DNA from: an uncultured Rhodospirillales bacterium
GTDB taxonomy: Bacteria > Pseudomonadota > Alphaproteobacteria > Acetobacterales > Acetobacteraceae
Assembly (NCBI GenBank): GCA_903924855.1
Contig: CAIYCW010000101.1
Location: 1 to 49,003 of the forward strand
Reading direction: 5' to 3'
DNA length: 49,003 nucleotides
Position 1 is the stretch's first letter, and each line of letters begins with the position of its first letter. The notes under the pieces were generated by a model. It was not told the origin of the DNA. It was given only the letters and a program-made list of their open reading frames with translations, and made no database searches. The translations under genes were made by a program, and so were the position numbers. Shown here piece by piece: positions 1-7,398 of the stretch.

Positions 1-207
1 AAGCACAGGGGGCGCCGTGCTGCACCGCGGGCTCAAACGCCCAAGGGCAAGGCGGGCTCCCCCGTGCACCCGACTTCGTCAGCCTAAACGATCAGGCAGG
101 CGTCAAGATACAAGGGCGGCGCCCTGCTCGGGCCGAAGGCCGTCTGCCCACACCACGCATCCACCCCGCCCGCACAGGCCGAGCGGCACAGGCAAAGCCG
201 GATTTGC

Positions 208-235
208 TTGACTCCGGCCACGTGGGGCGTATGTG
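208..235 (+). promoter_or_regulatory. candidate sigma-70-like promoter for rpsA
   Basis: TTGACT at 208-213 is a good -35 match. It is followed after 16 bases by TATGTG at 230-235, a weak -10. Transcription would begin near 242 and give a leader of about 95 bases that includes the hairpin at 302-316. This is pattern matching only. Confidence 0.4.
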
Positions 236-301
236 TCGCGCCGTTGTCAACGAGCCTGCGCCTTTTGGTGCGGGCCAGTCGTGCTTTTTGCGCGCATGCC
301 T

Positions 302-320
302 GACGGCTTTGCCGTCTTTT
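302..320 (+). promoter_or_regulatory. hairpin plus T-run in the rpsA leader
   Basis: GACGGC (302-307) and GCCGTC (311-316) form a perfect 6-bp stem around a TTT loop, followed by TTTT at 317-320. It sits about 18 bases before the rpsA start codon. It could be a terminator for an upstream transcript, an attenuator, or a leader structure used in S1 autoregulation. The sequence does not decide between these. Confidence 0.4.
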
Positions 321-337
321 GGGATACCTCACGTCTC

Positions 338-2047
338 ATGTCTTCATCTGCCATGACTGATCATTTCGCCGGCGAGGATTTCGCCGCGCTGTTGGACGAG
401 ACCCTTGGCCGGGACACCGGTTTTGACGGGTCGGTTGTCACCGGGAAGGTGCTTCGCCTGACCGACGAGTTTGCCATTGTCGATGTCGGGCTGAAGTCCG
501 AGGGGCGTGTGGCGTTGAAGGAGTTTGGTCCGCCGGGTGCCGCCGTTGAGGTGAAGCCGGGTGATCTGATCGAGCTGTATGTGGAGCGTTATGAGGACCG
601 GGACGGCGCCATTGTGCTGTCGCGCGAGAAGGCGCGCCGCGAGGAGGCCTGGACCAATCTGGAGAAGGCGTTCGAGCAGCAGGTTCGCGTCAACGGCACG
701 ATCTATGGCCGGGTGAAGGGTGGTTTCACGGTTGATCTGGGCGGCGCTGTTGCGTTCCTGCCGGGCAGCCAGGTGGATATCCGTCCGGTGCGCGATGTTG
801 GGCCGCTGATGGGCACGCCGCAGCCGTTCCAGATTCTGAAGATGGACCGGGCGCGCGGGAACATTGTGGTGTCGCGTCGTGCGGTGCTGGAGGAGACGCG
901 TGCGGAGCAGCGCAGCGAGCTGATCCAGGGCCTGAAGGAGGGCATGATCCTCGACGGCGTGGTGAAGAACATCACCGATTACGGTGCGTTCGTGGATCTG
1001 GGCGGCGTCGATGGTCTGTTGCATGTGACCGACATCGCCTGGCGCCGGATCAACCATCCGTCCGAGGCTTTGCAGATCGGCATGCCGGTCAAGGTGCAGG
1101 TGATTCGCTTCAACAGCGAGACGCAGCGCATTTCGCTCGGCATGAAGCAGCTTGAGGCTGACCCGTGGGAGGGTGTGGCCGCGAAGTATCCGCCGGGTGC
1201 GAAGTATACCGGTCGCGTCACCAACATCACTGACTACGGCGCCTTTGTGGAGCTGGAGCCGGGCGTTGAGGGTCTGGTGCACGTCTCTGAGATGTCGTGG
1301 ACGAAGAAGAACGTTCATCCGGGCAAGATTGTCGCCACCTCGCAGGAGGTTGACGTTCTGGTGCTCGACGTGGACAGCTCGAAGCGTCGCATTTCGCTGG
1401 GCCTCAAGCAGGTGCAGCGCAACCCGTGGGAGGAGTTCGTCGAACTTCACCCGGTCGGCAGCGAAGTGGAAGGCGAGATCCGCAACATCACCGAGTTCGG
1501 TCTGTTCATCGGCATCGGCGCCGACATCGACGGCATGGTTCACATGTCCGACCTGTCGTGGGACGAGGCTGGCGAACTGGCGATGGCCAAATACGAGAAG
1601 GGTGCGGTTGTCCGCGCCAAGGTTCTCGATGTGGATGTCGAGAAGGAGCGCATCTCGCTTGGCATCAAGCAGCTGCATGACGACCCGGCGGCTTCCGTGC
1701 TGCAGAGTGTGCACAAGGGCGACATCGTGACCGCCATTGTGACCGCGGTGCAGAGCAACGGCATCGAGGTGAAGGTGGACGACGTTCTCACCGGCTTCAT
1801 CCGCCGCGCCGAGCTGTCGCGTGACAAGGCCGAGCAGCGTCCGGACCGGTTCAACGTGGGCGACAAGGTCGATGCCCGCGTGGTGGCCGTGGATCGGGCG
1901 GCACGCAAGCTGTCGCTGACGATCAAGGGCAAGGAGATCGAGGAAGACAAGGCCGCGATCGCCGAGTTCGGCACGTCCGACAGCGGCGCTTCGCTGGGCG
2001 ACATTCTGGGTGCGGCCATTCGCCGCCGCAACCAGCAATCCGAGTAA
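338..2047 (+). CDS. rpsA: 30S ribosomal protein S1
   Basis: S1 sits on the small subunit and helps mRNA bind, especially with weak or structured ribosome sites. From ATG 338 the protein is 569 residues, the usual length for a six-domain S1. Six S1/OB repeats lie at roughly 30-96, 115-180, 200-268, 285-355, 372-442 and 459-527. Domains 3-6 carry the repeated pattern of NITDYGAFV- or NITEFGLFI-like strands followed by GLLHVTD, GLVHVSE or GMVHMSD. An in-frame extension upstream to 233 is unlikely because it is basic and unconserved; ATG 353 is an alternative start. No strong Shine-Dalgarno is visible, which is common for rpsA. A clear intrinsic terminator follows, so it appears to be a single-gene transcript. 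Confidence 0.97.
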   Translation: MSSSAMTDHFAGEDFAALLDETLGRDTGFDGSVVTGKVLRLTDEFAIVDVGLKSEGRVALKEFGPPGAAVEVKPGDLIELYVERYEDRDGAIVLSREKARREEAWTNLEKAFEQQVRVNGTIYGRVKGGFTVDLGGAVAFLPGSQVDIRPVRDVGPLMGTPQPFQILKMDRARGNIVVSRRAVLEETRAEQRSELIQGLKEGMILDGVVKNITDYGAFVDLGGVDGLLHVTDIAWRRINHPSEALQIGMPVKVQVIRFNSETQRISLGMKQLEADPWEGVAAKYPPGAKYTGRVTNITDYGAFVELEPGVEGLVHVSEMSWTKKNVHPGKIVATSQEVDVLVLDVDSSKRRISLGLKQVQRNPWEEFVELHPVGSEVEGEIRNITEFGLFIGIGADIDGMVHMSDLSWDEAGELAMAKYEKGAVVRAKVLDVDVEKERISLGIKQLHDDPAASVLQSVHKGDIVTAIVTAVQSNGIEVKVDDVLTGFIRRAELSRDKAEQRPDRFNVGDKVDARVVAVDRAARKLSLTIKGKEIEEDKAAIAEFGTSDSGASLGDILGAAIRRRNQQSE

Positions 2048-2077
2048 GCCTCCGTTCCTTCGGGGACCGAGTAAGAG

Positions 2078-2108
2078 CAGGCGGCACCATTGGTGCCGCC
2101 TGTTTTTT
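2078..2108 (+). terminator. intrinsic terminator after rpsA
   Basis: CAGGCGGCACC (2078-2088) pairs perfectly with GGTGCCGCCTG (2092-2102) around an ATT loop, followed by TTTTTT at 2103-2108. It starts 30 bases after the rpsA stop. This is the best rho-independent terminator in the window. Confidence 0.93.
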
Positions 2109-2263
2109 GTTGGGTGCACGATGCTGATGCCGCAGCTTGGGTGAGTATTTCTTCGTCGATCCTTGAGGCTATATTGAAAAACTCTTGCCCATGCTGCCTT
2201 GATGTTGACGCCGCGCAAGCGATCTGGCAGTTTACCGGAACGGAATGATCCGGGGAGCTGCGG

Positions 2264-2563
2264 GTGACAAAGTCGGAGCTGATTGCAGAGCTGTCGGCCG
2301 CGAATCCGCACCTTTTGGCGCGCGACGTGGAGACCATCGTTTCCACCATCTTCAACGAGATTGCAGCCGCCCTGACACGGGGTGAGCGCGTTGAGTTGCG
2401 CGGCTTCGGCGCCTTCACCATCAAGAAGCGCGATGCGCGCACCGGCCGCAATCCGCGCACCGGCGAGGCGGTTCCGGTGGAGGAGAAGGTTGTGCCCTTC
2501 TTCAAGGCCGGCAAGGAATTGCGCGAGCGCGTCAATCGGGGCATGTCTGCCGTCGCGGAGTGA
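2264..2563 (+). CDS. ihfB: integration host factor subunit beta
   Basis: This is a DNA-bending protein that pairs with IhfA for promoter architecture, recombination and replication. The 99-residue protein has the complete HU/IHF fold: helical N-terminus with MTKSELI, the RGFGAF turn near residues 46-51, and the DNA-binding arm with [10 protein letters not shown] near 60-70. The GTG start at 2264 is supported by GGGGAG at 2252-2257. Placement directly after rpsA is the classical rpsA-ihfB order. About 155 bases separate it from the rpsA terminator, leaving room for its own promoter, but I see no clean -35/-10 pair there. Confidence 0.95.
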   Translation: MTKSELIAELSAANPHLLARDVETIVSTIFNEIAAALTRGERVELRGFGAFTIKKRDARTGRNPRTGEAVPVEEKVVPFFKAGKELRERVNRGMSAVAE

Positions 2564-2623
2564 GGCTCGACCAGAGCCGTTGCTCTGGCGCAGTCTGATC
2601 CAATTCCGGCAGAAAGACCTCGC

Positions 2624-2965
2624 ATGATCCGCGCCCTCATTCTGGCTCCGCTGCTGTTCGTGATGGTGCTGTTCGCGCTGTCCAACCCGCAGCCGGCCCA
2701 TCTTGGCATCTGGCCCACCGATCTCAGCCTCGAGCTCCCGCTGTCGATCGCGCTGCTGATCTTCGCGGCGGTGGCGTTTCTGTTGGGCGCGCTGGTGGTG
2801 TGGATCGGCGCTCTCGGCGCGCATCTGCGGGTGCGGCGGACGGCGCAATCGGTGCGGATGCTGGAGGCGCAGGTGGCTGATCTGAAGCAGCGCCTGGCGG
2901 CGGCGGAGGCCAAGCCTGCGATGCAGATCGAGCGCCCGGGCACGGCGGTGCAGAGCCTGTCATGA
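2624..2965 (+). CDS. lapA: LapA-domain inner-membrane protein
   Basis: The 113-residue protein has two hydrophobic segments (about 3-22 and 40-66) followed by a charged, coiled-coil-like tail with [18 protein letters not shown]. The [11 protein letters not shown] stretch after the first segment is typical of the LapA/DUF1049 family. In Escherichia coli LapA works with LapB in regulating lipopolysaccharide assembly. No lapB-like TPR gene follows here; pyrF overlaps the stop by four bases (ATGA), matching the known lapA-pyrF neighbourhood. Family assignment is firm; the exact role is inferred from the family. Confidence 0.85.
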   Translation: MIRALILAPLLFVMVLFALSNPQPAHLGIWPTDLSLELPLSIALLIFAAVAFLLGALVVWIGALGAHLRVRRTAQSVRMLEAQVADLKQRLAAAEAKPAMQIERPGTAVQSLS

Positions 2966-3657
2966 CCACCGGGCTGATTGCCGCACTCGACAGCACCGAC
3001 CCTGTGCAGGTTCGGGCTTGGGCACAGGATGTGGCACCGCATTGCGGCCTGGTGAAGATCGGGCTTGAGTATTTCCTGGCAAACGGTCCGGCCGGGATGG
3101 GCGTGGTGGCCGGCCAGCGCGTGTTTCTGGACCTCAAGCTGCACGACATTCCCAACACGGTGGCGGGCGCCGTGCGCGCGGTTTTGCCGGTGAAGCCTGC
3201 GATGCTGACGCTGCATGCGGCCGGCGGGGCTGCGATGATCCGCGCCGCACGGCAGGCGGCCGAATTGGCCGGGGCGGATCGGCCGATCCTGCTCGCGGTG
3301 ACGGTACTGACCAGCCTGGATGCGGAGGCGTTGCATGAAACCGGCGTGTCTGGCGGGCCGAGGCAGCAGGTGCTGCGCCTGGCCAGGCTGGCGCTGGAGG
3401 CCGGGGCCGATGGGCTCGTGTGCAGCGCGCACGAGGTTGCCATGTTGCGCGCAGCACTTGGCGCGGGGCCGGTTCTGGTGGTGCCCGGCATTCGCCCGGC
3501 CGGCAGTGATGTGGGCGATCAGGCACGGGTGATGACACCGCGCGAGGCGGCCGAGGCCGGGGCTGACTGGATTGTGGTGGGCCGCCCGATCACCCAGGCC
3601 CCGTCCCCCGCCGAAGCCGCCGCGCGCATCGCCGAGGAGCTGCGCCTGAAGGTTTAA
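2962..3657 (+). CDS. pyrF: orotidine-5'-phosphate decarboxylase
   Basis: This enzyme makes UMP from OMP, the last step of de novo pyrimidine synthesis, in the cytosol. The 231-residue TIM barrel has the catalytic Asp-x-Lys-x-x-Asp signature in [12 protein letters not shown] (about residues 54-65) and the phosphate-gripping VVPGIRP and [11 protein letters not shown] loops. The start overlaps lapA by ATGA, so translation is probably coupled. The gene ends in TAA immediately before the A/T-rich inverted repeat at 3657-3724, which could act as its terminator. Confidence 0.96.
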   Translation: MTTGLIAALDSTDPVQVRAWAQDVAPHCGLVKIGLEYFLANGPAGMGVVAGQRVFLDLKLHDIPNTVAGAVRAVLPVKPAMLTLHAAGGAAMIRAARQAAELAGADRPILLAVTVLTSLDAEALHETGVSGGPRQQVLRLARLALEAGADGLVCSAHEVAMLRAALGAGPVLVVPGIRPAGSDVGDQARVMTPREAAEAGADWIVVGRPITQAPSPAEAAARIAEELRLKV

Positions 3658-3724
3658 AAGTTTTTTTGGTTCTTTTTTTTCAAAAAAAGAACTTCTTTTT
3701 TGAAAAAAAGAAGCAAAAAACTTT
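3657..3724. repeat. A/T-rich nested inverted repeat between pyrF and trpF
   Basis: This is a composite palindrome in otherwise GC-rich DNA. The outer arms are AAAGTTTTTT(T)G at 3657-3668 and GCAAAAAACTTT at 3713-3724. Inside are two hairpins side by side: 3669-3692 (GTTCTTTTTTT / AAAAAAAGAAC) and 3693-3712 (TTCTTTTTT / AAAAAAGAA). Together they can fold into a three-way junction or cruciform. The first hairpin followed by the second T-run would also serve as a terminator for pyrF, on either strand. Confidence 0.85.
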
Positions 3725-3763
3725 CATCCGTTGGGGGCTTGCCCGCGGACAGGTTGGGCCAAA

Positions 3764-4390
3764 ATGAACCAGGTGTTGGTGAAGATTTGCGGGGTGAACT
3801 CCGCCGAGGCGTTCGACGCGGTGGTGGCGGCGGGCGCCGATTATCTGGCGTTCAATTTCTTTGAGAAATCGCCGCGCTACGTCACGCCTGCGCAGGCGGC
3901 CGCCTTGTCGGCGCGGTATGTGGGCGGACCCCAGCGCGTGGCGCTGCTGGTGCAACCGGATGACGCCGCGGTGGATGCGGTGGTGGCGGCTCTTCAGCCG
4001 GATACTCTACAGCTTTATGCGCCGCCCGCCCGCGTGGCCGAGCTGCGCGCGCGCACCGGGCTTCAGGTGTGGCGCGCGGTGGGGGTATCGGCACAGAGTG
4101 ATCTTCCGACCGGAACCGAAGGGGCTGATCTGCTGCTGATCGAGGCCAAGCCGCCGAAAGGGTCCGACCGGCCGGGCGGCAACGCGGCCAGTTTCGACTG
4201 GGATATTCTGGCCGGCTGGACGCCCGGGTTTGACTGGATGCTGGCCGGTGGGCTTACGCCTGATAACGTGGCGGAGGCGATCGCACGCAGCGGAGCGCCT
4301 GCGGTGGATGTGTCCTCCGGCGTGGAGTCCGCACCTGGCGTGAAGGACGCCGCCCTGATCCGCGCCTTCATCCGGGCCGCCAGAGGGTGA
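3764..4390 (+). CDS. trpF: phosphoribosylanthranilate isomerase
   Basis: This enzyme converts PRA to CdRP in tryptophan synthesis. From ATG 3764 the protein is 208 residues, the usual length, and begins directly with the first barrel strand and catalytic Cys9 in VKICGV. A TTG 33 bases upstream is in frame, but the extension is not family-like. Other family signatures are FNFFEKSPRYV, the GGN...SFDW loop, the AGGLTPDN phosphate loop and DVSSGVES near the C-terminus. The position normally holding the general-acid Asp is Glu127 here (LIEAKPP). The stop overlaps the next gene's GTG start. trpB, usually nearby, is 3.4 kb away behind an insertion. Confidence 0.95.
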   Translation: MNQVLVKICGVNSAEAFDAVVAAGADYLAFNFFEKSPRYVTPAQAAALSARYVGGPQRVALLVQPDDAAVDAVVAALQPDTLQLYAPPARVAELRARTGLQVWRAVGVSAQSDLPTGTEGADLLLIEAKPPKGSDRPGGNAASFDWDILAGWTPGFDWMLAGGLTPDNVAEAIARSGAPAVDVSSGVESAPGVKDAALIRAFIRAARG

Positions 4391-5280
4391 GCCTGATTCT
4401 GCGCCAGCGGCTGATGTTTGCCGTGCTGTGCGTGGTCTGGGGCTCGACCTGGATTGCCATGAAATCCGGCACGGCGGTGGTGCCGCCCTCGATGTTCGCC
4501 GGGCTGCGCTGGACGGCGGCGGGGGTGATTCTGCTGGGGCTGGTCTGGTGGCAGGAGGGCCGGGTGCGGATTCCGTGGCACCAGGCGGGTCGGGTGGTGG
4601 CGATCTCGGTGCTGCTCAACGCCTCCAACCAGCTGCTGATGCTGTACGGGCTGCGCTTTGTGGGCAGCGGGCTGGGGGCGGTGATCAACTGCTCGCTCAC
4701 CCCGCTGTCGCTGCTGGGGTTTGCGGTGGCGTTGCGCCAGGAGCGGATCACGCGGCGGGTGGCGTTTGCCATGGTACTCGGGGTGGTGGGGATTTTCGTG
4801 CTGTTCGGGCCGGCCGCGCTGGCGGGGCGGCTGGACGGGATGGCGCTGTTCGGCGCGCTGCTGATCGTGCTGGGCACGTTGACCTATTGCGGCGGCTCGG
4901 TGATGGCGCGGCCGCTGACGCAGAGCATGTCGCCCTATCTGCTGGCGGGGCTGATCAATCTGCTGGGCGGGGTGGAGTTGTTCGGCGTGTCGCTGCTGTT
5001 CGAGCCGGGGGCGGTGGCCGCCTTGCATCTGGACTGGGGCTGGACGGCCTGGATGTGCTGGCTGTTCCTGCTGGGCCCGGCGGCGCTGGGGGCGAGCACG
5101 ATCTTCCTGATTCTGGTGCGCGACTGGGGGGCGAGCAAGGCGGGGAGCTTTGCGTTCATCTCCCCGATCATCGCGGTGTTCGAGGGGCTGTTCGTGTCCG
5201 GCGAGGCGCTGCACGCGGTGGATGCGGTGGGGATGACGCTGATGCTGGGGGCGGCGTGGTTGGCGTTGAAGAAGGGGTAG
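4387..5280 (+). CDS. EamA/DMT-family transporter
   Basis: This is a membrane permease of the drug/metabolite transporter superfamily, usually a small-metabolite exporter. The 297-residue protein has about ten hydrophobic segments in two EamA repeats. The first contains WGSTWIAMKSG and RWTAAGVILL; the second starts after residue 150 and ends with MTLMLGAAWLALKKG. It starts at GTG 4387, overlapping the trpF stop (GTGA), so it is translationally coupled to trpF; a role in amino-acid or precursor export is possible but unproven. The last ~100 codons recur in diverged form at 6033-6335. Confidence 0.88.
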   Translation: MSLILRQRLMFAVLCVVWGSTWIAMKSGTAVVPPSMFAGLRWTAAGVILLGLVWWQEGRVRIPWHQAGRVVAISVLLNASNQLLMLYGLRFVGSGLGAVINCSLTPLSLLGFAVALRQERITRRVAFAMVLGVVGIFVLFGPAALAGRLDGMALFGALLIVLGTLTYCGGSVMARPLTQSMSPYLLAGLINLLGGVELFGVSLLFEPGAVAALHLDWGWTAWMCWLFLLGPAALGASTIFLILVRDWGASKAGSFAFISPIIAVFEGLFVSGEALHAVDAVGMTLMLGAAWLALKKG

Positions 5281-5327
5281 GGTGGCGCTAGCAGAACACA
5301 AGTGCACCCAAATAAGATGTCTAAGTA

Positions 5328-5864
5328 TTAATCTCCTGATATTGAAACATTGATTCCAGCAATATTTATTGTTACATTGAGCTTGTGTATGTTATAGTTA
5401 TCTCGCAAAGCCTTGCGCGCTGCAGTCGTTGCAGAAACAGCCTCCGACGCCGCTTCTCTAGCTCTGCTTTCGGAAAGAACATGTGGATCAATCTTGCCTA
5501 GCAACTCCTTGTCCTTAGTGTGATCAGTGACTTTGCCAACAGCGCGCCTAATTGCGTATCCAAATACCGCAACAACAGCACCAGCTACAGCGTCGGAAGC
5601 GACATTTTCAAAGAACGGTTGCAATTCTGCTATCAGCGAGCCAGTTTTGAATTCTTTTACGATAAGGGCGCTAACGATCTTTTTATTGTTAGCTTGTTCA
5701 AGCTGCCTTCCAACAGATTTACTGCTCTGGGCAAAAATCTGGTCTAGGGCGACCAGGACCTTTCCGAAGTCTACCAGGGACACGGACTCGCCAAAATTGA
5801 ATTTAACTCCAAACGCCACGTTGGACGAGATTAAATTCTTATTTCCCGCGTAGCTGACGGCCAT
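5328..5864 (-). CDS. AT-rich hypothetical protein
   Basis: I do not recognise this 178-residue protein. It starts with MAVSYAGNKN, has a central segment with KEFKTGSLIAEL, a hydrophobic stretch VAGAVVAVFGYAIRRAVG (about 93-110), a charged alanine-rich helix around 130-150 and a beta-like end INIAGINVSIS. One hydrophobic helix could be membrane-associated or buried. The start is supported by AAGGAG about 12 bases upstream of the ATG. Codons are strikingly A/T-rich compared with all neighbours, and it is antisense to the tryptophan cluster, so recent transfer is likely. The exporter gene ends 48 bases beyond its stop and a fragment of that gene lies beyond its start. Confidence 0.75.
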   Translation of the reverse strand: MAVSYAGNKNLISSNVAFGVKFNFGESVSLVDFGKVLVALDQIFAQSSKSVGRQLEQANNKKIVSALIVKEFKTGSLIAELQPFFENVASDAVAGAVVAVFGYAIRRAVGKVTDHTKDKELLGKIDPHVLSESRAREAASEAVSATTAARKALRDNYNIHKLNVTINIAGINVSISGD

Positions 5865-5993
5865 GGCACCATTCTCCTTACATCATGAACTCTAATGCCT
5901 AAACCGAAGGTTAGCAAGCTAGCAACGTTCTAAAGTTCACAGGGTCGCAAGGGCTAAGGAGGCAAGCTTCGCATCTGCATAGGTCGCCATAGC

Positions 5994-6368
5994 TTGTTGC
6001 TGCGCACAACGAATTCCCAAGCGACCGGGGGGGAGTTGTTCAGTGTGTCCCTCGCCTTCGAACCAGGCGCGGTTGCAACCCGGGATTTGCACTGGGGCTG
6101 GACGGCCTGGATGTGCTGGCTGTTTTTGCTGGGGCCGGCCGCTATTGGGGCGAGCACGATCTTTCTGATTTTGGTCCGCGACTGGGGCGCGAGCACGGCG
6201 GGGAGTTTAGCGTTCGTCTCGCCGATCATCGCGATGGTGGAAAGGCAGCTACTGTCCCGCCAGGCGCTGTATACGGTGGACGCGGTGGGGATGACGCTGA
6301 TGCTTGGGGCGGCTTGGATGGCGTTGAAGAAGGGGCAATGTACCGAAGAGAGGAAAGTATCCGAATGA
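5994..6368 (+). pseudogene. 3' fragment of an EamA transporter gene
   Basis: Codons from 6033 to 6335 encode a version of the last ~100 residues of the exporter at 4387-5280. By my count about four of five residues are identical over that span, including TAWMCWLFLLGPAA, STIFLILVRDWGAS and AVGMTLMLGAAW-ALKKG. The other two thirds of the gene are missing. The open frame is completed by unrelated codons upstream (5994-6032) and by about ten after the old stop. Divergence from the complete copy means this is not a fresh tandem duplication. It is more likely a remnant left by recombination with a related exporter gene. No function is expected. Confidence 0.85.
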
Positions 6369-6370
6369 TG

Positions 6371-6416
6371 ATCGAGAAAACCGAAAAATCTTTCCAATTT
6401 GTGGTTTTTCGATAAT
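6371..6416 (+). promoter_or_regulatory. A/T-rich stem-loop and possible -10 before the lipoprotein gene
   Basis: ATCGAGAAAACC (6371-6382) pairs with GGTTTTTCGAT (6403-6413) with one bulge and a loop of about 20 bases. GATAAT at 6411-6416 resembles a -10 box for the downstream lipoprotein gene, but no good -35 lies at the right distance. It may end transcripts from the exporter fragment or regulate the lipoprotein gene. Confidence 0.35.
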
Positions 6417-6460
6417 ATTCTGGGGCCGCACTTGATGCAAAACAGTCGATGGAGGAAACG

Positions 6461-6901
6461 GTGCACTGGAAACACGGACTCATTGTTACGCTTATATTTC
6501 TTGCCAGCTGCACTGGAGTGGTCGGCTCGTATAGGGAAGTTTCCAATCGCGATGCCGAAGGCTTGAAAACTGCTGATCCGGAAATGTTAGCATCTGTTTA
6601 TGCTGATCAGCATAAATCTTATCAGTGGGAAGAGTTGAGGCGCCGCGGTCTTGTTCGAGATCAATATAAGCCTCTCATCGATTTGCACCAGATTCGGATT
6701 GGCATGACAGAGACTGAGCTCAAAGCCTCCTGGGGAGGATTTGAATCGTGCCCAAGTCACACATTTCTAAATCCGGTACTTTGTGGTATCTATCCTGTTT
6801 CTAGGACCATCACTAGCAGCGGAGTGCATGTTCAGTGGCGCGATACGGAAGGATCATTTGTTTACACAGACAACGGAATCGTTACGGCGATCCAGCAATG
6901 A
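6461..6901 (+). CDS. putative lipoprotein with BamE-like motif
   Basis: The 146-residue protein has a lipoprotein signal: HWK, a hydrophobic run LIVTLIFLA, then lipobox LASC with the acylated cysteine at residue 17 from the GTG start. The mature part contains IRIGMTETELKASWG, which resembles the I-x-x-GMT-x-x-E-(V/L) turn of BamE/SmpA-like lipoproteins, and two later cysteines that could form a disulfide. GTG 6461 is preferred over the in-frame ATG 6449 because GGAGG at 6451-6455 lies five bases before the GTG and overlaps the ATG. Base use is more A/T-rich than the core genes, so it fits the accessory insertion. Exact function is unknown. Confidence 0.75.
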   Translation: MHWKHGLIVTLIFLASCTGVVGSYREVSNRDAEGLKTADPEMLASVYADQHKSYQWEELRRRGLVRDQYKPLIDLHQIRIGMTETELKASWGGFESCPSHTFLNPVLCGIYPVSRTITSSGVHVQWRDTEGSFVYTDNGIVTAIQQ

Positions 6902-6924
6902 TAGGCAACCTCGCGCAGGTCGTG

Positions 6925-6944
6925 GGGTAGGCTGAAGCCCACCC
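6925..6944. repeat. hairpin between lipoprotein gene and toxin gene
   Basis: GGGTAGGCT (6925-6933) and AGCCCACCC (6936-6944) pair with a single mismatch. The element lies between the convergent lipoprotein and toxin genes. It could be a REP-like unit or a bidirectional terminator, although no T-run follows. Confidence 0.45.
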
Positions 6945-6978
6945 ATCCGACCGATCGGCGCTGCCTGCCAAGCTTCGG

Positions 6979-7398
6979 CTATAATACCGCCGCGCAGAAC
7001 TGCGCCTGAGAAAGAATGCGTGTGCGACCCACGCTTTGCAGGCTCAACAACCCCGCCTTGCGATCTCCCGTCACCAGAAAATCAGCGCCCGCCGCAACCG
7101 CCATGGCCACCAGAAACACATCATTCGGGTCGTTGACCACCACATCCGCAGGCAACACCGGCAACGCCTCCAGCACGATGGCGCGCTGCAGATTGTTGAT
7201 CATGGTGCCGATTCGATGCGCCGGCAGGATGGATTTCAGCTTCGGGTAGCGGCTGACACGGCGCAGCTCATCGAGTTGCACCACCGACGTGACCAGATCG
7301 AACCGCTTGCCACGCCAGGCCCGATAGATGTCGTCAGGCGGGGCGTGAGGTGAGATCAACGCGGCAAGCAGGACATTGGTGTCCAGAATCACCCGCAT
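6979..7398 (-). CDS. PIN-domain toxin of a toxin-antitoxin pair
   Basis: This is a predicted ribonuclease of the PIN family, putative-toxin type (COG1569-like). The 139-residue protein has the expected acidic site: Asp in VILDTNVLLAAL at the N-terminus, Glu in QLDELRRV, the NDPNDVFLVAMA segment with two aspartates, and the final Asp in FLVTGDRKAGLL. The start is taken as ATG at 7398, whose first base overlaps the antitoxin stop (TGATG); a TTG one codon upstream is possible. Toxin and antitoxin are thus coupled in one transcript, and the operator at 7659-7674 would control both. The RNA target cannot be read from sequence. Confidence 0.88.
   Translation of the reverse strand: MRVILDTNVLLAALISPHAPPDDIYRAWRGKRFDLVTSVVQLDELRRVSRYPKLKSILPAHRIGTMINNLQRAIVLEALPVLPADVVVNDPNDVFLVAMAVAAGADFLVTGDRKAGLLSLQSVGRTRILSQAQFCAAVL

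Larger units (their letters stand above)
1..337. other. non-coding region upstream of rpsA
   Basis: This stretch holds no convincing gene. The short open frames on both strands are arginine/proline/alanine-rich and match nothing I recognise. In many proteobacteria cmk lies upstream of rpsA, but no cmk end is visible, so it either stops before base 1 or is absent here. Support is limited to a candidate promoter near 208-235 and a hairpin at 302-316. The octamer GCGGGCTC occurs twice, at 27-34 and 52-59, without a clear role. Confidence 0.6.

Noticed and set aside
2109..2263. Specific promoter for ihfB (TTGACG at 2205)
   Set aside because: The -35-like box has no acceptable -10 at 16-18 bases, so I did not list it.
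344..2848. Long open frame on the minus strand opposite rpsA
   Set aside because: It is rich in His, Arg and Gln, the usual shadow of a GC-rich coding strand, and covers rpsA, ihfB and part of lapA, all of which are certain.
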